A stretch of DNA of 55,819 bases from Sphingomonas sp. AOB5 (GTDB lineage: Bacteria; Pseudomonadota; Alphaproteobacteria; Sphingomonadales; Sphingomonadaceae), in contig NZ_JARNTV010000025.1 in NCBI RefSeq assembly GCF_029433115.1, positions 1 to 55,819 of the forward strand. The letters are read 5' to 3'. Made by a program: the position numbers and the translations under genes. Shown here in pieces: positions 29,378 to 38,964 of this stretch (its first letter is position 1; each line of letters begins with the position of its first letter). The notes beneath the pieces are model-generated. The model was not told where the DNA came from. It ran no database searches and saw nothing but the letters and a program-made list of their open reading frames with translations.

Positions 29378-29743
29378 ATGGCACGCGTCAAACGGGGTGT
29401 TACCACCCGCGCAAAGCACAAGAACATCCTCGAACAGGCGAAGGGCTATCGCGGCCGTCGCAAGAACACGATCCGCATCGCGCGGCAGGCCGTCGAAAAG
29501 GCCGGCCAGTACGCGTATCGCGACCGCAAGGTTAAGAAGCGGACCTTCCGTGGTCTGTGGATCCAGCGCATCAACGCCGGCGTTCGCGCCGAAGGCCTGA
29601 CCTATTCGCAGTTCATGCATGGCCTGAAGCTGGCCGGCATCGAGCTGGACCGGAAGGTCCTTGCCGACATCGCCATGAACGAAAGCGAGGCGTTTACCGC
29701 CATCATCGCTCAGGCGAAGGCGGCTCTGCCCCAGGCCGCCTGA
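29378..29743 (+). CDS. rplT: 50S ribosomal protein L20
   Basis: 121 residues with the diagnostic start ARVKRGV-x-x-R-x-x-HK and [29 protein letters not shown]; later [24 protein letters not shown]. Large-subunit assembly protein. Preceded by AAGGAGG. A factor-independent terminator follows at 29770. Confidence 0.98.
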   Translation: MARVKRGVTTRAKHKNILEQAKGYRGRRKNTIRIARQAVEKAGQYAYRDRKVKKRTFRGLWIQRINAGVRAEGLTYSQFMHGLKLAGIELDRKVLADIAMNESEAFTAIIAQAKAALPQAA

Positions 29744-29769
29744 GGCGGCCTGTAGCGCACGAGACAAAG

Positions 29770-29804
29770 GGGCGTCGGTGGCAACACCGGCGCCCTTTTC
29801 TTTT
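29770..29804 (+). terminator. Rho-independent terminator of rpmI-rplT
   Basis: GGGCGTCGGTG, loop GCAA, CACCGGCGCCC (11-bp stem with one G-T pair) followed by TTTTCTTTT. A textbook intrinsic terminator 27 bp after the rplT stop. Confidence 0.85.
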
Positions 29805-29827
29805 CCCTCACACCGCGGACGACTCCA

Positions 29828-30451
29828 ATGGCGATGAAGACCTGGTGGCTCTACGTCACCGCCGTGTTCCTGATCTCGGCCACGCCCGGCCCGAACATGC
29901 CGCACGTGATGGTGCAGAGCATCCAGCAGGGCGCGCGGCGCGCCACCGCTTCGATGGCCGGGCTGATGACCGCGAACCTGATCTGCCTGGTCGCGTCCGC
30001 CGCGGGTCTCGGCACCCTGCTCAAGGCATCCCCGATGCTGTTCGAGGTTCTGCGCTATGCCGGCGTCGGCTATCTGGTGTGGCTGGGGATCAAGGCGTGG
30101 CGCGCGCCGGTGAGCGGGAGCGACGGCGCGGTCGAATCGCACCTGCGCCGGTCGGTCCGTGCGCTGTACCTCACCGGGCTCGGCACCGGCCTGTCCAATC
30201 CCAAGCTGATCCTGTTCGCCACCGCGCTGCTGCCGCAGTTCATCGACACCGGCCGCCCGTTCGGGCCGCAGCTGGCGATCCTGACCGGCAGCTTCATGGT
30301 GATCGAGCTGTTCTGGTTCAGCGTCTATGCGCTGGGCGGGCGATCGCTGGCCGGATGGCTGGCCCCGGCCAACCGCAAGCGGCTGTTCAACCGCATCTCG
30401 GGCACGCTGTTCTTCGGTTTCGGCGCGGCTCTGCTCGGCAGCAAGGTCTAA
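29828..30451 (+). CDS. LysE-family amino-acid exporter
   Basis: 207 residues with about six membrane helices. The family start motif is clear: FLISATPGPNMPHVMVQSIQQGARRA (P-G-P-N), followed by GLMTANLICLVASAAGL and, in the second half, TGLGTGLSNPKLILFATALLPQF (NPK). These inner-membrane proteins export amino acids or homoserine lactones; substrate not predictable. Single gene between rplT and pheS. Confidence 0.85.
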   Translation: MAMKTWWLYVTAVFLISATPGPNMPHVMVQSIQQGARRATASMAGLMTANLICLVASAAGLGTLLKASPMLFEVLRYAGVGYLVWLGIKAWRAPVSGSDGAVESHLRRSVRALYLTGLGTGLSNPKLILFATALLPQFIDTGRPFGPQLAILTGSFMVIELFWFSVYALGGRSLAGWLAPANRKRLFNRISGTLFFGFGAALLGSKV

Positions 30452-30510
30452 GCTTGACCTGACGCCCCGTCTGGGGTTCGGCACCAACGCACATCAGTGA
30501 ACGGAAATCC

Positions 30511-31599
30511 ATGACCACCGATCTCGACCAGCTCCGCACCGACCTGCTCGGCTCGATCGACGCCGCGGGCGGACTCGACGCCGTCGAATCGCTGCGTGTC
30601 CATGCGCTGGGCAAGGCAGGCGCGATCACCGGGCTGCTCAAGACGCTGGGCGGCATGTCGCCCGAGGAGCGTCAGGTTCAGGGCCCGCGCATCCATGGCC
30701 TGCGCGAAGCGGTCACCGAGGCGCTGGCGGCGCGCAAGGCGGTGCTGGAAGCCGGCGCGCTGAACGCGAAACTGGCCAGCGAGACGCTCGACATGACCCT
30801 GCCAGTCGACGGCGTGCCCGCGGGCAGTGTCCATCCGGTCAGCCAGGTGATGGACGAGCTGGCCGAGATCTTCGCCGATCTGGGCTTCGCGGTCGCGACG
30901 GGGCCGGAGATCGAGGACGACTGGCACAATTTCACCGCGCTCAACATTCCCGAGAGCCACCCGGCGCGGGCGATGCACGACACCTTCTACTTCCCGGAAG
31001 AAGAGGGCGCCGAGCACCGGATGCTGCTGCGTACTCACACCAGCCCGGTACAGATCCGCGCGATGAAGGCCGCGGGCGGCAATCAGCCGATCCGCATCAT
31101 CGCGCCGGGCCGCACCTATCGTTCGGACTCGGACGCGACCCACACGCCGATGTTCCATCAGGTCGAGGGACTCGTCATCGACAAGGGAATCACCCTCGGC
31201 CACCTGAAATGGACGCTGGAGACCTTCCTCAAGGCCTTTTTCGAGCGCGACGATATCGTTCTGCGCCTGCGCCCCAGCTATTTCCCCTTCACCGAACCGG
31301 GTGCCGAGGTCGATGTCGGCTACTCGATCGTCAACGGCAAGCGCGTGATCGGCGGGTCCGAAGGCTGGATGGAAGTGCTGGGCAGCGGCATGGTCCACAG
31401 CAGCGTGATGGAAGCCGGCGGCTATGATCCCGGCGAGTGGCAGGGCTTCGCGTTCGGCTGCGGCATCGATCGGCTCGCCATGCTGAAATACGGGATGGAC
31501 GACCTGCGCGCCTTTTTCGACGGCGATATCCGCTGGCTGAAGCATTACGGATTCTCGGCGCTGGATGTGCCCACACTCAGCGGAGGAGTCGGCGCATGA
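30511..31599 (+). CDS. pheS: Phenylalanine-tRNA ligase alpha subunit
   Basis: 362 residues. An N-terminal coiled coil (1-90) precedes the class II catalytic domain: [14 protein letters not shown], motif 2 region [20 protein letters not shown] with [23 protein letters not shown], the TEPGAEVD segment and motif 3 [17 protein letters not shown]. Charges tRNA-Phe as an alpha2-beta2 tetramer with PheT. Its stop overlaps the pheT start (ATGA, 31596-31599). Confidence 0.97.
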   Translation: MTTDLDQLRTDLLGSIDAAGGLDAVESLRVHALGKAGAITGLLKTLGGMSPEERQVQGPRIHGLREAVTEALAARKAVLEAGALNAKLASETLDMTLPVDGVPAGSVHPVSQVMDELAEIFADLGFAVATGPEIEDDWHNFTALNIPESHPARAMHDTFYFPEEEGAEHRMLLRTHTSPVQIRAMKAAGGNQPIRIIAPGRTYRSDSDATHTPMFHQVEGLVIDKGITLGHLKWTLETFLKAFFERDDIVLRLRPSYFPFTEPGAEVDVGYSIVNGKRVIGGSEGWMEVLGSGMVHSSVMEAGGYDPGEWQGFAFGCGIDRLAMLKYGMDDLRAFFDGDIRWLKHYGFSALDVPTLSGGVGA

Positions 31600-34019
31600 A
31601 GTTCACCCTGAGCTGGCTCAAGGAGCATCTGGAAACCACCGCCACACTCGACGAAGTGGTGGACGCGCTGACCCGTATAGGTCTCGAAGTCGAGGGCGTA
31701 GAGAATCCCGGCGAGAAGCTGGCGGCGTTTCGCGTGGCGAAAGTGCTGACCGCCGAGCGTCACCCGCAGGCGGACAAGCTGCAGGTGCTGACCGTGGATA
31801 CCGGCAGCGAAGTGCTGCAGGTGGTGTGCGGTGCGCCGAACGCCCGTGCGGGGCTGGTCGGCGTACTGGGAACGCCCGGTGCCGTCGTTCCGGCGAACGG
31901 CATGGTGCTGAAGGTGGCAGCCGTTCGCGGCGTCGAATCGAACGGCATGATGTGCTCGTCGCGCGAGCTGGAGCTGGGCGACGATCATGACGGCATCATC
32001 GAGCTGCCCGAGGATGCGCCGGTCGGCACCGTCTTCCCGGACTATGCGGGCCTCAACGATCCGGTGATCGACATCTCGGTCACGCCCAACCGGCAGGATT
32101 GCATGGGCGTGCGCGGCATCGCCCGCGATCTGGCCGCGGCAGGCCTCGGCACGCTGCGCGAGCTGGATATCGAGAACCATCCGCTGGCGCATAGCCGCCC
32201 GACACTGGCAGCGAACGAAGCACCGCGCGCGCCTGCGCCAGCCGGTCCCGCGCCGGACGTGCGCACCGACGATCTTCAGGGATGCCCGGCGTTCATGGGT
32301 CAGGCGGTCAGCGGCGTGACCAACAAGCCTGCGCCCGAATGGATGCAGCAGCGGCTGAAGGCGATCGGGCAGAAGCCGATCTCGGCTTTGGTCGACATCA
32401 CCAACTACATCATGTTCGATCTGGGCCGCCCGCTCCACGTCTATGATCGCGCGACGCTGAAGGGCACTTTGGTCGCCCGCAAGGCGAAGCCCGGCGAGCA
32501 GGTGCTGGCGCTGAACGGTAAGACCTACACGCTCGATGCGACCATGACCGTGATCGCCGACGATGAATCGGTCCATGATATCGGCGGCATCATGGGCGGC
32601 GAGCATTCGGGTGCCAGCGACACGACCAGCGACGTGCTGGTCGAATGCGCCTGGTTCGATCCCGAGAATATCGCCCGTACGGGTCAGAAGCTGATGCTGA
32701 CCAGCGATGCGCGCACCCGGTTCGAGCGCGGACTCGATCCGTGGATGATGCACGACGGGCTGTTCATCGCGACCAAGCTGATCGCCGATATCTGCGGCGG
32801 CGTGCGCAGCGAGATTACGCATTCCGGCGAGATTCCGGGGCTGGAGAAGCGGGTGATCGCCTATGATCCGGCGATGGCGGGCACGCTGGGCGGCCTCGAC
32901 ATCGATTCGGCACGGCAGCAGGAGATCCTGGAAAGCTTGGGCTTCACCGTCCGTGACGATTGGACCGTCGCGATCCCGACCTGGCGTTCGGACGTGGGCG
33001 GCGCCGCCGATCTGGTCGAGGAAGTGATCCGCATCGAAGGCATCGACAAGGTGCCGTCGACTCCGCTGGATCGCGCGCCGGGCGTGGCACGCCCCACCGC
33101 GACGCCCGAACAGAAGCTGGAGCGCAAGCTGCGCCGCACCGCCGCCTCGCGCGGGCTGAACGAAGCAGTGACATGGAGCTTCATCTCCGAAAGCGAAGCC
33201 GCACCCTTTGGCGGCGGGGCATGGACCCTCGCCAACCCGATCAGCGAGGACATGAAGGTGATGCGTCCCTCGCTGCTGCCCGGCCTGCTGGCAGCCGCCG
33301 AGCGCAACCTGAAGCGCGGCGCTCCGGCCGTCCGCCTGTTCGAACTGGGCCGCCGCTATCTGGCGGATCGCGAGCGGCTGACGCTGAGCGTGGTGCTGGC
33401 AGGCGCGAAGTCGCCGCGCGGCTGGCAGGGCGGCAAGGCACAGGGCTTCGGCGCGTTCGATGGCAAGGCCGAGGCGCTGGCGCTGCTCGAAGCCGCAGGG
33501 GCGCCGACCGCGAACCTGCAGGTGATGGGCGAGGCCGGCGACGTGTATCACCCCGGCCAGTCGGCCACGCTGCGGCTGGGGCCGAAGACCGTGCTGGCGG
33601 CGTTCGGCATGGTCCATCCGACCGTGCTGAAGGCGTTCGACCTCGACGGCGATGTCGCCGCGGTCGAACTCTATCTCGACGCCCTGCCCGCGAAGCGCGG
33701 CGGAACCGGCTTCATGCGCGCGGCCTACACGCCGCCGGCGCTGCAGGCCGTGACCCGCGACTTCGCGTTCCTGGTCCCTGAAGCCATGGCTGCGGGCGAT
33801 CTGGTGCGCGCGGCCAAGGGTGCGGACAAGGTGGCGATCGTCGATGCGCGGCTGTTCGATATCTTCACCGGCACCGGCGTGCCCGAGGGCCAGAAGTCGC
33901 TGGCCATCGAAGTCACGCTCCAGCCCGGCGAGAAGAGCTTCACCGACGAGGAGTTGAAGGCGGTGGCTGACAAGGTGGTTGCCGCCGCGGCGAAGCTGGG
34001 CGCGGTGTTGCGGGGCTAA
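31596..34019 (+). CDS. pheT: Phenylalanine-tRNA ligase beta subunit
   Basis: 807 residues from ATG 31596. Domains in order: N-terminal [19 protein letters not shown]-like tRNA-binding fold (~40-150, [15 protein letters not shown]), B3/B4 editing domain (~210-380, including [21 protein letters not shown]), B5 (~405-475), a pseudo-catalytic class II core and a C-terminal FDX-ACB anticodon-binding domain ([17 protein letters not shown] onward). All domains are intact. Seven bp after the stop begins the DUF559 repeat element, whose hairpin may now serve as terminator. Confidence 0.97.
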   Translation: MKFTLSWLKEHLETTATLDEVVDALTRIGLEVEGVENPGEKLAAFRVAKVLTAERHPQADKLQVLTVDTGSEVLQVVCGAPNARAGLVGVLGTPGAVVPANGMVLKVAAVRGVESNGMMCSSRELELGDDHDGIIELPEDAPVGTVFPDYAGLNDPVIDISVTPNRQDCMGVRGIARDLAAAGLGTLRELDIENHPLAHSRPTLAANEAPRAPAPAGPAPDVRTDDLQGCPAFMGQAVSGVTNKPAPEWMQQRLKAIGQKPISALVDITNYIMFDLGRPLHVYDRATLKGTLVARKAKPGEQVLALNGKTYTLDATMTVIADDESVHDIGGIMGGEHSGASDTTSDVLVECAWFDPENIARTGQKLMLTSDARTRFERGLDPWMMHDGLFIATKLIADICGGVRSEITHSGEIPGLEKRVIAYDPAMAGTLGGLDIDSARQQEILESLGFTVRDDWTVAIPTWRSDVGGAADLVEEVIRIEGIDKVPSTPLDRAPGVARPTATPEQKLERKLRRTAASRGLNEAVTWSFISESEAAPFGGGAWTLANPISEDMKVMRPSLLPGLLAAAERNLKRGAPAVRLFELGRRYLADRERLTLSVVLAGAKSPRGWQGGKAQGFGAFDGKAEALALLEAAGAPTANLQVMGEAGDVYHPGQSATLRLGPKTVLAAFGMVHPTVLKAFDLDGDVAAVELYLDALPAKRGGTGFMRAAYTPPALQAVTRDFAFLVPEAMAAGDLVRAAKGADKVAIVDARLFDIFTGTGVPEGQKSLAIEVTLQPGEKSFTDEELKAVADKVVAAAAKLGAVLRG

Positions 34020-34022
34020 CTC

Positions 34023-34424
34023 TTACTCCTCCCCCGGAGGGGGAGGGGGACCGCCGCAGGCGGTGGAGGGGTAATCTCCGCGAGCGACATCGCCGATGTG
34101 GCGAACAACGGCATCAAGGTCGCGGAGGATATCCACGGCGCTGATCCGTAGAACTCGTACGCCGTGAGTCTTTAGCCATTTGTCGCGGTCGGCATCATGG
34201 TGCGGCTGGCTCCCACGCGAATGGATTTCGCCATCGACTTCAACTGCAAGACCGACCGAAGGACAATAGAAGTCGAGTATATAGCGCCCGGCTGGATGCT
34301 GACGTCGAAACCGCAGGCCGTCACCGCGCTTGCGAAGCTCCTCCCACAACAGGACTTCCGGCAGGCTCATGACCCTCCGTTGCCGTTTGGCGAGTATCTG
34401 CGTCGATCTCGGGCCGTGCAGCAT
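34023..34424 (-). CDS. DUF559 endonuclease-like protein inside an inverted-repeat element
   Basis: 133 residues from ATG 34424, which lies 9 bp inside the right repeat. The DUF559 core is complete: LPEVLLWEELRKR, FRRQHPAGRYILDFYCPSVGLAVEVDGEIH, and WLKTHGVRVLRI. The D in ILDF and E-x-D in AVEVDG fit a PD-(D/E)XK nuclease site, related to the Vsr fold. The last ~14 residues (GGPPPPPGEE) are translated from the left repeat, and the stop lies just beyond it; the GGAGGGGTA end of the right repeat is the nearest ribosome-binding-like sequence. So coding region and repeats form one unit. Function in mobility is inference. Confidence 0.75.
   Translation of the reverse strand: MLHGPRSTQILAKRQRRVMSLPEVLLWEELRKRGDGLRFRRQHPAGRYILDFYCPSVGLAVEVDGEIHSRGSQPHHDADRDKWLKTHGVRVLRISAVDILRDLDAVVRHIGDVARGDYPSTACGGPPPPPGEE
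34027..34073 (+). repeat. 47-bp inverted repeat, left copy
   Basis: Begins TCCTCCCCCGGAGG and ends GGTGGAGGGGTA. It contains two hairpins: CTCCCCC/GGGGGAG and CCGCC-GCA-GGCGG. The right copy at 34433-34479, reverse-complemented, is identical except for three positions in the second hairpin, where stem changes compensate (CCGGC-GAA-GCCGG). Confidence 0.85.
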
Positions 34425-34432
34425 ACGGCGAC

Positions 34433-34479
34433 TACCCCTCCACCGGCTTCGCCGGTCCCCCTCCCCCTCCGGGGGAGGA
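34433..34479 (-). repeat. 47-bp inverted repeat, right copy
   Basis: Reverse complement of the left copy with three differences: one compensatory C-G pair swap and a loop change. Both copies present their GGAGGGGTA end towards the DUF559 gene, as terminal inverted repeats would. The unit spans 34027-34479 (453 bp). Confidence 0.85.
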
Positions 34480-34564
34480 ATTCGGCTGATTCCATACGGC
34501 GACAATTGCAGCCGCCGTATCGATTGACCATAGCCGCCTGATTGTAACTACAAGGATGGATCCC

Positions 34565-35311
34565 ATGGCCACGGCACTCATCACCGGCGCAACCGCGGGG
34601 ATCGGCGAAGCGGCAGCGCGCGCGTTCGTCGAAGCCGGCTGGCATGTGATCGGCACCGGACGACGGACCGAGCGGCTCGAGGCGCTGAAGGCCGAGCTGG
34701 GCGAGCGGTTCCACGGCGCGGTGTTCGACGTGCGCGACGAAGCCGCGCGCGATGCGGCGCTCGACGCCCTGCCCGCGGCGTTCCGTGACATCGATCTGCT
34801 GATCAACAATGCCGGTCTCGCGCTGGGCCTGAAGCCTGCGCAGGAGGCCTCGCTCGATCAGTGGAAGACGATGATCGACACCAACATCACGGCTTTGGTC
34901 TCGGTCACCCACAAGCTGCTGCCCGGCCTGATCGCGCGCAAGGGAGCGATCATCAACCTCTCCTCGGTGGCGGCCAGCTATCCCTATCCGGGCGGCAACG
35001 CCTATGGCGCGACCAAGTCGTTCGTGCGCCAGTTCAGCCTGAACCTGCGGTCCGACCTGATCGGCACCGGCGTGCGCGTCACCTCGATCGAACCGGGCAT
35101 GGTCGAGACCGAGTTCACCGTGGTGCGCACCGGGGGCGATCAGGCGGCGTCGGACAAGCTCTATGGCGGCGTCACGCCGATGACCGGCGAGGATATTGCC
35201 GAGACGATGCTGTGGGTCGCAACGCTGCCGCCGCACATGAACATCAACACGATCGAGCTGATGCCGGTCAATCAGGCCTTCTCGCCCTTCCTGGTGCATC
35301 GCGAGGGCTGA
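34565..35311 (+). CDS. SDR-family oxidoreductase (YdfG-like)
   Basis: 248 residues from ATG 34565 (AAGGA 8 nt upstream; another ATG at 34556 sits too close to it). Rossmann motif TGATAGIGEAAA, NNAGLALGL, catalytic Ser in NLSSVAASYPY, and YGATKSF with the Tyr-Lys pair. GTGRRTERL after the second strand suggests NADP binding. Closest in style to YdfG 3-hydroxy acid / serine dehydrogenases; substrate unproven. Confidence 0.85.
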   Translation: MATALITGATAGIGEAAARAFVEAGWHVIGTGRRTERLEALKAELGERFHGAVFDVRDEAARDAALDALPAAFRDIDLLINNAGLALGLKPAQEASLDQWKTMIDTNITALVSVTHKLLPGLIARKGAIINLSSVAASYPYPGGNAYGATKSFVRQFSLNLRSDLIGTGVRVTSIEPGMVETEFTVVRTGGDQAASDKLYGGVTPMTGEDIAETMLWVATLPPHMNINTIELMPVNQAFSPFLVHREG

Positions 35312-35366
35312 GATCGGCCGCAAGTTTCGGGGCGCGTCTCGTTACCGCTCCGGCTAATATGGCGGC

Positions 35367-36749
35367 ATGAGCGACCATCCAGCCATGCGCCGTGCGGCCG
35401 ATGCCGCCATCGCTTATCGCCGCGACATCGCGTCCGCGCAGACCACGCCGGTTGCCGATTATGCGGCGATGCTGACGGCATTCGCGGGTCCGGTGCCCGA
35501 GTCGGGCGGCGATCCCGACGCGATCATCGCCGAGCTGATCGACAAGGCCACGCCCGGCATCCGCGCCTCGACCGGTCCGCGTTTCTTCGGCTGGGTGATC
35601 GGCAATTCACACCCGACCGGCGTTGCCGCGGACTGGCTGACTTCGGCCTGGGGGCAGAATGGCGGAAACCTGATCGCGGCGCCCGCGGCTTCGGCGGTGG
35701 AGAAGGTCGCGGCCGACTGGCTGCTCGACCTGCTGCACCTGCCCGCCGCCAGCTCGGTCGGGTTCGTGACCGGGGCGACGGTCGCCAATTTCGTCTGCCT
35801 GGCCGCGGCGCGCAGCGAGATGCTGGCGCGGGCCGGCTGGGACGTGGAGGCCGACGGCATGTTCGGCGCGCCGCCGGTCGAGGTGGTGATCGGCGCCGAT
35901 GCGCATGCGACGGTCTATTCGGGCCTGAAATATCTCGGCCTTGGTGCGAAACGGGTGAAGATCGTCGAGAGCAATGCTTCGGGCCGGATGATCGCCGGCG
36001 ATTTCGAGCGCGTCTTGAAAGCCTGCACCGGACCGGTGATCGCCATCGCGCAGGCGGGGCAGATCAACACGGGCGCCTGCGACCGCTTTGCCGAAATCGC
36101 GCCCATCGCGAAGCAGGCAGGCGCGTGGCTGCATGTCGATGGTGCTTTCGGGCTATGGGCGCAGGCTTCGCCGGAGAAAGCCCATCTGACTGCGGGCGTC
36201 GAAGCGGCGGACAGCTGGGCGACCGACGGGCATAAATGGCTGCAGACGCCCTATGATTGCGGCTTCGCCATCGTCCGCGATGCCGAGGCGCACCGGCGGG
36301 CGATGGCGATCTCGGCCAGCTATCTGCCGCCCGCCGAGGGCGCCGAACGCGATCCTTCCGCCTATGTGCCAGAGCTGTCGCGACGCGCGCGTGGCTTCGC
36401 GACCTGGGCGATGATCCGCCAGCTGGGCCGCGAAGGCATCGCACATATGGTCGAATGCCATAGCGAGATCGCGCGGCACATGGGCGAGCGGCTGGCCGAC
36501 GAAGCCGGAATCGAACTGGTCGCGCCGGTCGAACTCAACCAGTTCATGGTCCGCTTCGGCAACAGCGACGATCTGACGCTGGCCACCGTGCGGCAGGTGC
36601 AGGACGATGCCGTCGCCTTTATCGGATCGGCGCAATGGCGCGGGCAATGGGTGATGCGCGTGTCGGTCACTTCGATCGCGACGACCATGGCCGAAGCGGA
36701 CGTGACGGTGGACGCGGTGATCGACGCGTGGCGGCGGGTTCGCGGTTGA
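35367..36749 (+). CDS. PLP-dependent group II amino-acid decarboxylase family protein
   Basis: 460 residues. The pyridoxal-phosphate fold is clear: FVTGATVANFVCLAAAR (phosphate-binding), AGQINTGACD, LHVDGAFGLWA (Asp258, contacts the pyridine N) and ATDGHKWLQTPYDCGF with Lys290 as the Schiff-base residue. The arrangement matches the aromatic-L-amino-acid/glutamate decarboxylase family (PF00282). Substrate unknown; sphingomonad versions are often annotated only as aminotransferase class V or decarboxylase. It starts 55 bp after the SDR gene and could be co-transcribed. Confidence 0.85.
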   Translation: MSDHPAMRRAADAAIAYRRDIASAQTTPVADYAAMLTAFAGPVPESGGDPDAIIAELIDKATPGIRASTGPRFFGWVIGNSHPTGVAADWLTSAWGQNGGNLIAAPAASAVEKVAADWLLDLLHLPAASSVGFVTGATVANFVCLAAARSEMLARAGWDVEADGMFGAPPVEVVIGADAHATVYSGLKYLGLGAKRVKIVESNASGRMIAGDFERVLKACTGPVIAIAQAGQINTGACDRFAEIAPIAKQAGAWLHVDGAFGLWAQASPEKAHLTAGVEAADSWATDGHKWLQTPYDCGFAIVRDAEAHRRAMAISASYLPPAEGAERDPSAYVPELSRRARGFATWAMIRQLGREGIAHMVECHSEIARHMGERLADEAGIELVAPVELNQFMVRFGNSDDLTLATVRQVQDDAVAFIGSAQWRGQWVMRVSVTSIATTMAEADVTVDAVIDAWRRVRG

Positions 36750-36788
36750 GGGTGACGCCCACCGCGTAACCCGCTAGGGACGCGCGCC

Positions 36789-38360
36789 ATGCCTTCCGTT
36801 TCCGATCGCCGTACCTTCGCCATCATCTCGCACCCCGACGCGGGCAAGACCACGCTGACCGAAAAGCTGTTGCTGTTCGGCGGCGCGATTCATCTTGCCG
36901 GCGAAGTGAAGGCGCGGGGACAGGCGCGGCGCGCGCGTTCGGACTGGATGAAGATCGAGCAGCAGCGCGGCATCTCGGTCACCAGCTCGGTGATGACGTT
37001 CGAGCGCGGCGGGATCACCTTCAACCTGCTCGACACACCGGGCCATGAAGACTTTTCCGAGGATACCTATCGCACGCTGACCGCAGTCGATTCGGCGGTG
37101 ATGGTGATCGACGTCGCCAAGGGTATCGAGAGTCAAACCCGGAAATTGTTCGAGGTCTGCCGCCTGCGCAACGTGCCGATCATCACTTTCGTCAACAAGG
37201 TGGATCGCGAAGGCCGCGAGGTGTTCGAGACGCTCGACGAGATCGCCAACCTGCTCGCGCTCGACGTGACGCCGATGACCTGGCCGGTCGGCATGGGCGG
37301 CACCTTCCAGGGCATTTACGACCTCGCCAACAATCGCCTGCTGCTGCCCGAGGGCGACAGCCGCGAGTTTCAGGGCAAGGTGGTGCAGCTCAGCGGTCTC
37401 GACGATCCGCAGCTCGACGAGCTGGTCTCGCCGGAGAACGCCGCGAAGCTGCGCGAGGAGATCGAGCTGGCCGGGGTCGGCTATGTCCCGTTCGACGGCG
37501 AAGCCTATCGCAACGGCGACCTGACGCCGGTCTATTTCGGATCGGCGCTGAAGGAGTTCGGCGTGGATTCGCTGATCAACGCCCTGGCCGAACATGCCCC
37601 GCCGCCGCATGCCCTGCCCGCCGAACCCGCACCGGTTTCGCCCGATGCGGCGCAGGTCACCGGTTTCGTGTTCAAGGTGCAGGCGAACATGGATCCCAAT
37701 CACCGCGACCGCATCGCGTTCATGCGGCTCGTCTCGGGTACCTTCAAGCGCGGCATGAAGCTGACGCCGACCGGCCATGGCAAGCCGATCGCGATCCATT
37801 CACCGATCCTGTTCTTCGCCCAGCAGCGCGAGCTGGCCGACGAAGCCTTTCCCGGCGACATCATCGGCATCCCCAACCATGGCGTGCTGCGCGTGGGCGA
37901 TACGCTCTCCGAACGTGCGGACGTGCGCTTCACCGGTCTGCCCAATTTCGCGCCGGAAATCCTGCGCCGCGTGGTGCTGAAGGACCCGACCAAGACCAAG
38001 CAGCTGCGCAAGGCGCTGGACGATATGGCCGAGGAAGGGGTGACGCAGGTCTTCTATCCCGACATCGGATCGAACTGGGTGATCGGCGTGGTGGGGCAGC
38101 TCCAGCTCGACGTGCTGCTGAGCCGCCTCGATGCCGAGTACAAGGTCGCGGCTGGCCTCGAGATGGCGCCGTTCGAGACCGCGCGCTGGATCTCGTCGGA
38201 CGATCCGGCGGCGATGAAGGAATTCGTCGAGATCAACCGCGGCGCCATGGCCAAGGATCGCGACGGCAACCCGGTGTTCATGGCGAAATCGGCCTGGGAA
38301 GTCGGCTATATCGCCGACCGCTATTCCAAGGTGAAGTTCGCCGCCACGCGCGAGCGCTGA
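36789..38360 (+). CDS. prfC: Peptide chain release factor 3
   Basis: 523 residues. GTPase domain motifs: SHPDAGKTTLTEKLL (G1), QQRGISVTSSVM (switch I), DTPGHEDFSEDTYRTL (G3) and FVNKVDREGRE (G4). Domains II and III follow (FVFKVQANMDPNHRDRIAFMR, TQVFYPDIGSNWVIGVVGQLQLDVL). RF3 removes RF1/RF2 from the ribosome after termination. Full length. Its last 40 bp overlap the convergent secreted-protein gene. Confidence 0.97.
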   Translation: MPSVSDRRTFAIISHPDAGKTTLTEKLLLFGGAIHLAGEVKARGQARRARSDWMKIEQQRGISVTSSVMTFERGGITFNLLDTPGHEDFSEDTYRTLTAVDSAVMVIDVAKGIESQTRKLFEVCRLRNVPIITFVNKVDREGREVFETLDEIANLLALDVTPMTWPVGMGGTFQGIYDLANNRLLLPEGDSREFQGKVVQLSGLDDPQLDELVSPENAAKLREEIELAGVGYVPFDGEAYRNGDLTPVYFGSALKEFGVDSLINALAEHAPPPHALPAEPAPVSPDAAQVTGFVFKVQANMDPNHRDRIAFMRLVSGTFKRGMKLTPTGHGKPIAIHSPILFFAQQRELADEAFPGDIIGIPNHGVLRVGDTLSERADVRFTGLPNFAPEILRRVVLKDPTKTKQLRKALDDMAEEGVTQVFYPDIGSNWVIGVVGQLQLDVLLSRLDAEYKVAAGLEMAPFETARWISSDDPAAMKEFVEINRGAMAKDRDGNPVFMAKSAWEVGYIADRYSKVKFAATRER

Positions 38361-38908
38361 TCCAGATAACGGATCACGTTCACCAGCACGCCTTCGTTCT
38401 TCAGGCCGTTGCCGCTCACGAACACGCCGGTCTCCGGCGTACCCGGCAGGGTGAAGCTGTACGCGCTGCTGCCGGGATATGCCGATCGCTCGGGCACGAT
38501 ATCGAGGCATTGCGAGAGCTGCAGCGCCAGCCGCTCGGCCTCGGCCCCGCCCTTGCCGTCCGGCAGATCGTAGCGGCTGCAGGCATAGATGGCGCGCGGA
38601 TATCGGGTGCCATCGTCCATGCCGTTCATCGTCGCAACGTCCGCGTCCTCGATGCCGACCACGGGCACATAGACCTCGCAATCGAACCCATCGATACGCA
38701 ACGTGGCGGGCACCTCATTGTCCTGAAAGGTCACGGGGCGGGCCTGGATCCGGACGAAATCGGGATCGATCCGCGCAAGGTCGATCGCGCTGCGGACGGT
38801 GGGGCACAGCGCGCCCGCCTCCTCGATCTGCGGCGCATGGCCGTCGCTCGGCCCGGCCAGCAGGGCAACCGCCGCCAGAGACGTCACACCTGCCCTGATC
38901 CCGCTCAC
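38321..38908 (-). CDS. Secreted hypothetical protein
   Basis: 195 residues from GTG 38908 (GGAG 7 nt upstream). The N-terminus (MSGIRAGVTSLAAVALLAG) is a signal-peptide-like stretch. The mature part has four Cys (ALCPTV, FDCEVY, YACSRY, QCLDIV), suggesting two disulfides, and looks like a small beta-rich periplasmic domain. No family recognised. The 3' end overlaps prfC by 40 bp. Confidence 0.6.
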   Translation of the reverse strand: MSGIRAGVTSLAAVALLAGPSDGHAPQIEEAGALCPTVRSAIDLARIDPDFVRIQARPVTFQDNEVPATLRIDGFDCEVYVPVVGIEDADVATMNGMDDGTRYPRAIYACSRYDLPDGKGGAEAERLALQLSQCLDIVPERSAYPGSSAYSFTLPGTPETGVFVSGNGLKNEGVLVNVIRYLDQRSRVAANFTLE

Positions 38909-38964
38909 CGGCCGACTCCAAGAATGTCCGGCCGGATGCTGTCACAGCCGCGGGGCAGCGTCCA

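Noticed and set aside
31545..33617. A 690-codon open frame opposite pheT
   Set aside because: Antisense to an intact, essential gene; His/Arg-rich composition and no ribosome-binding site.
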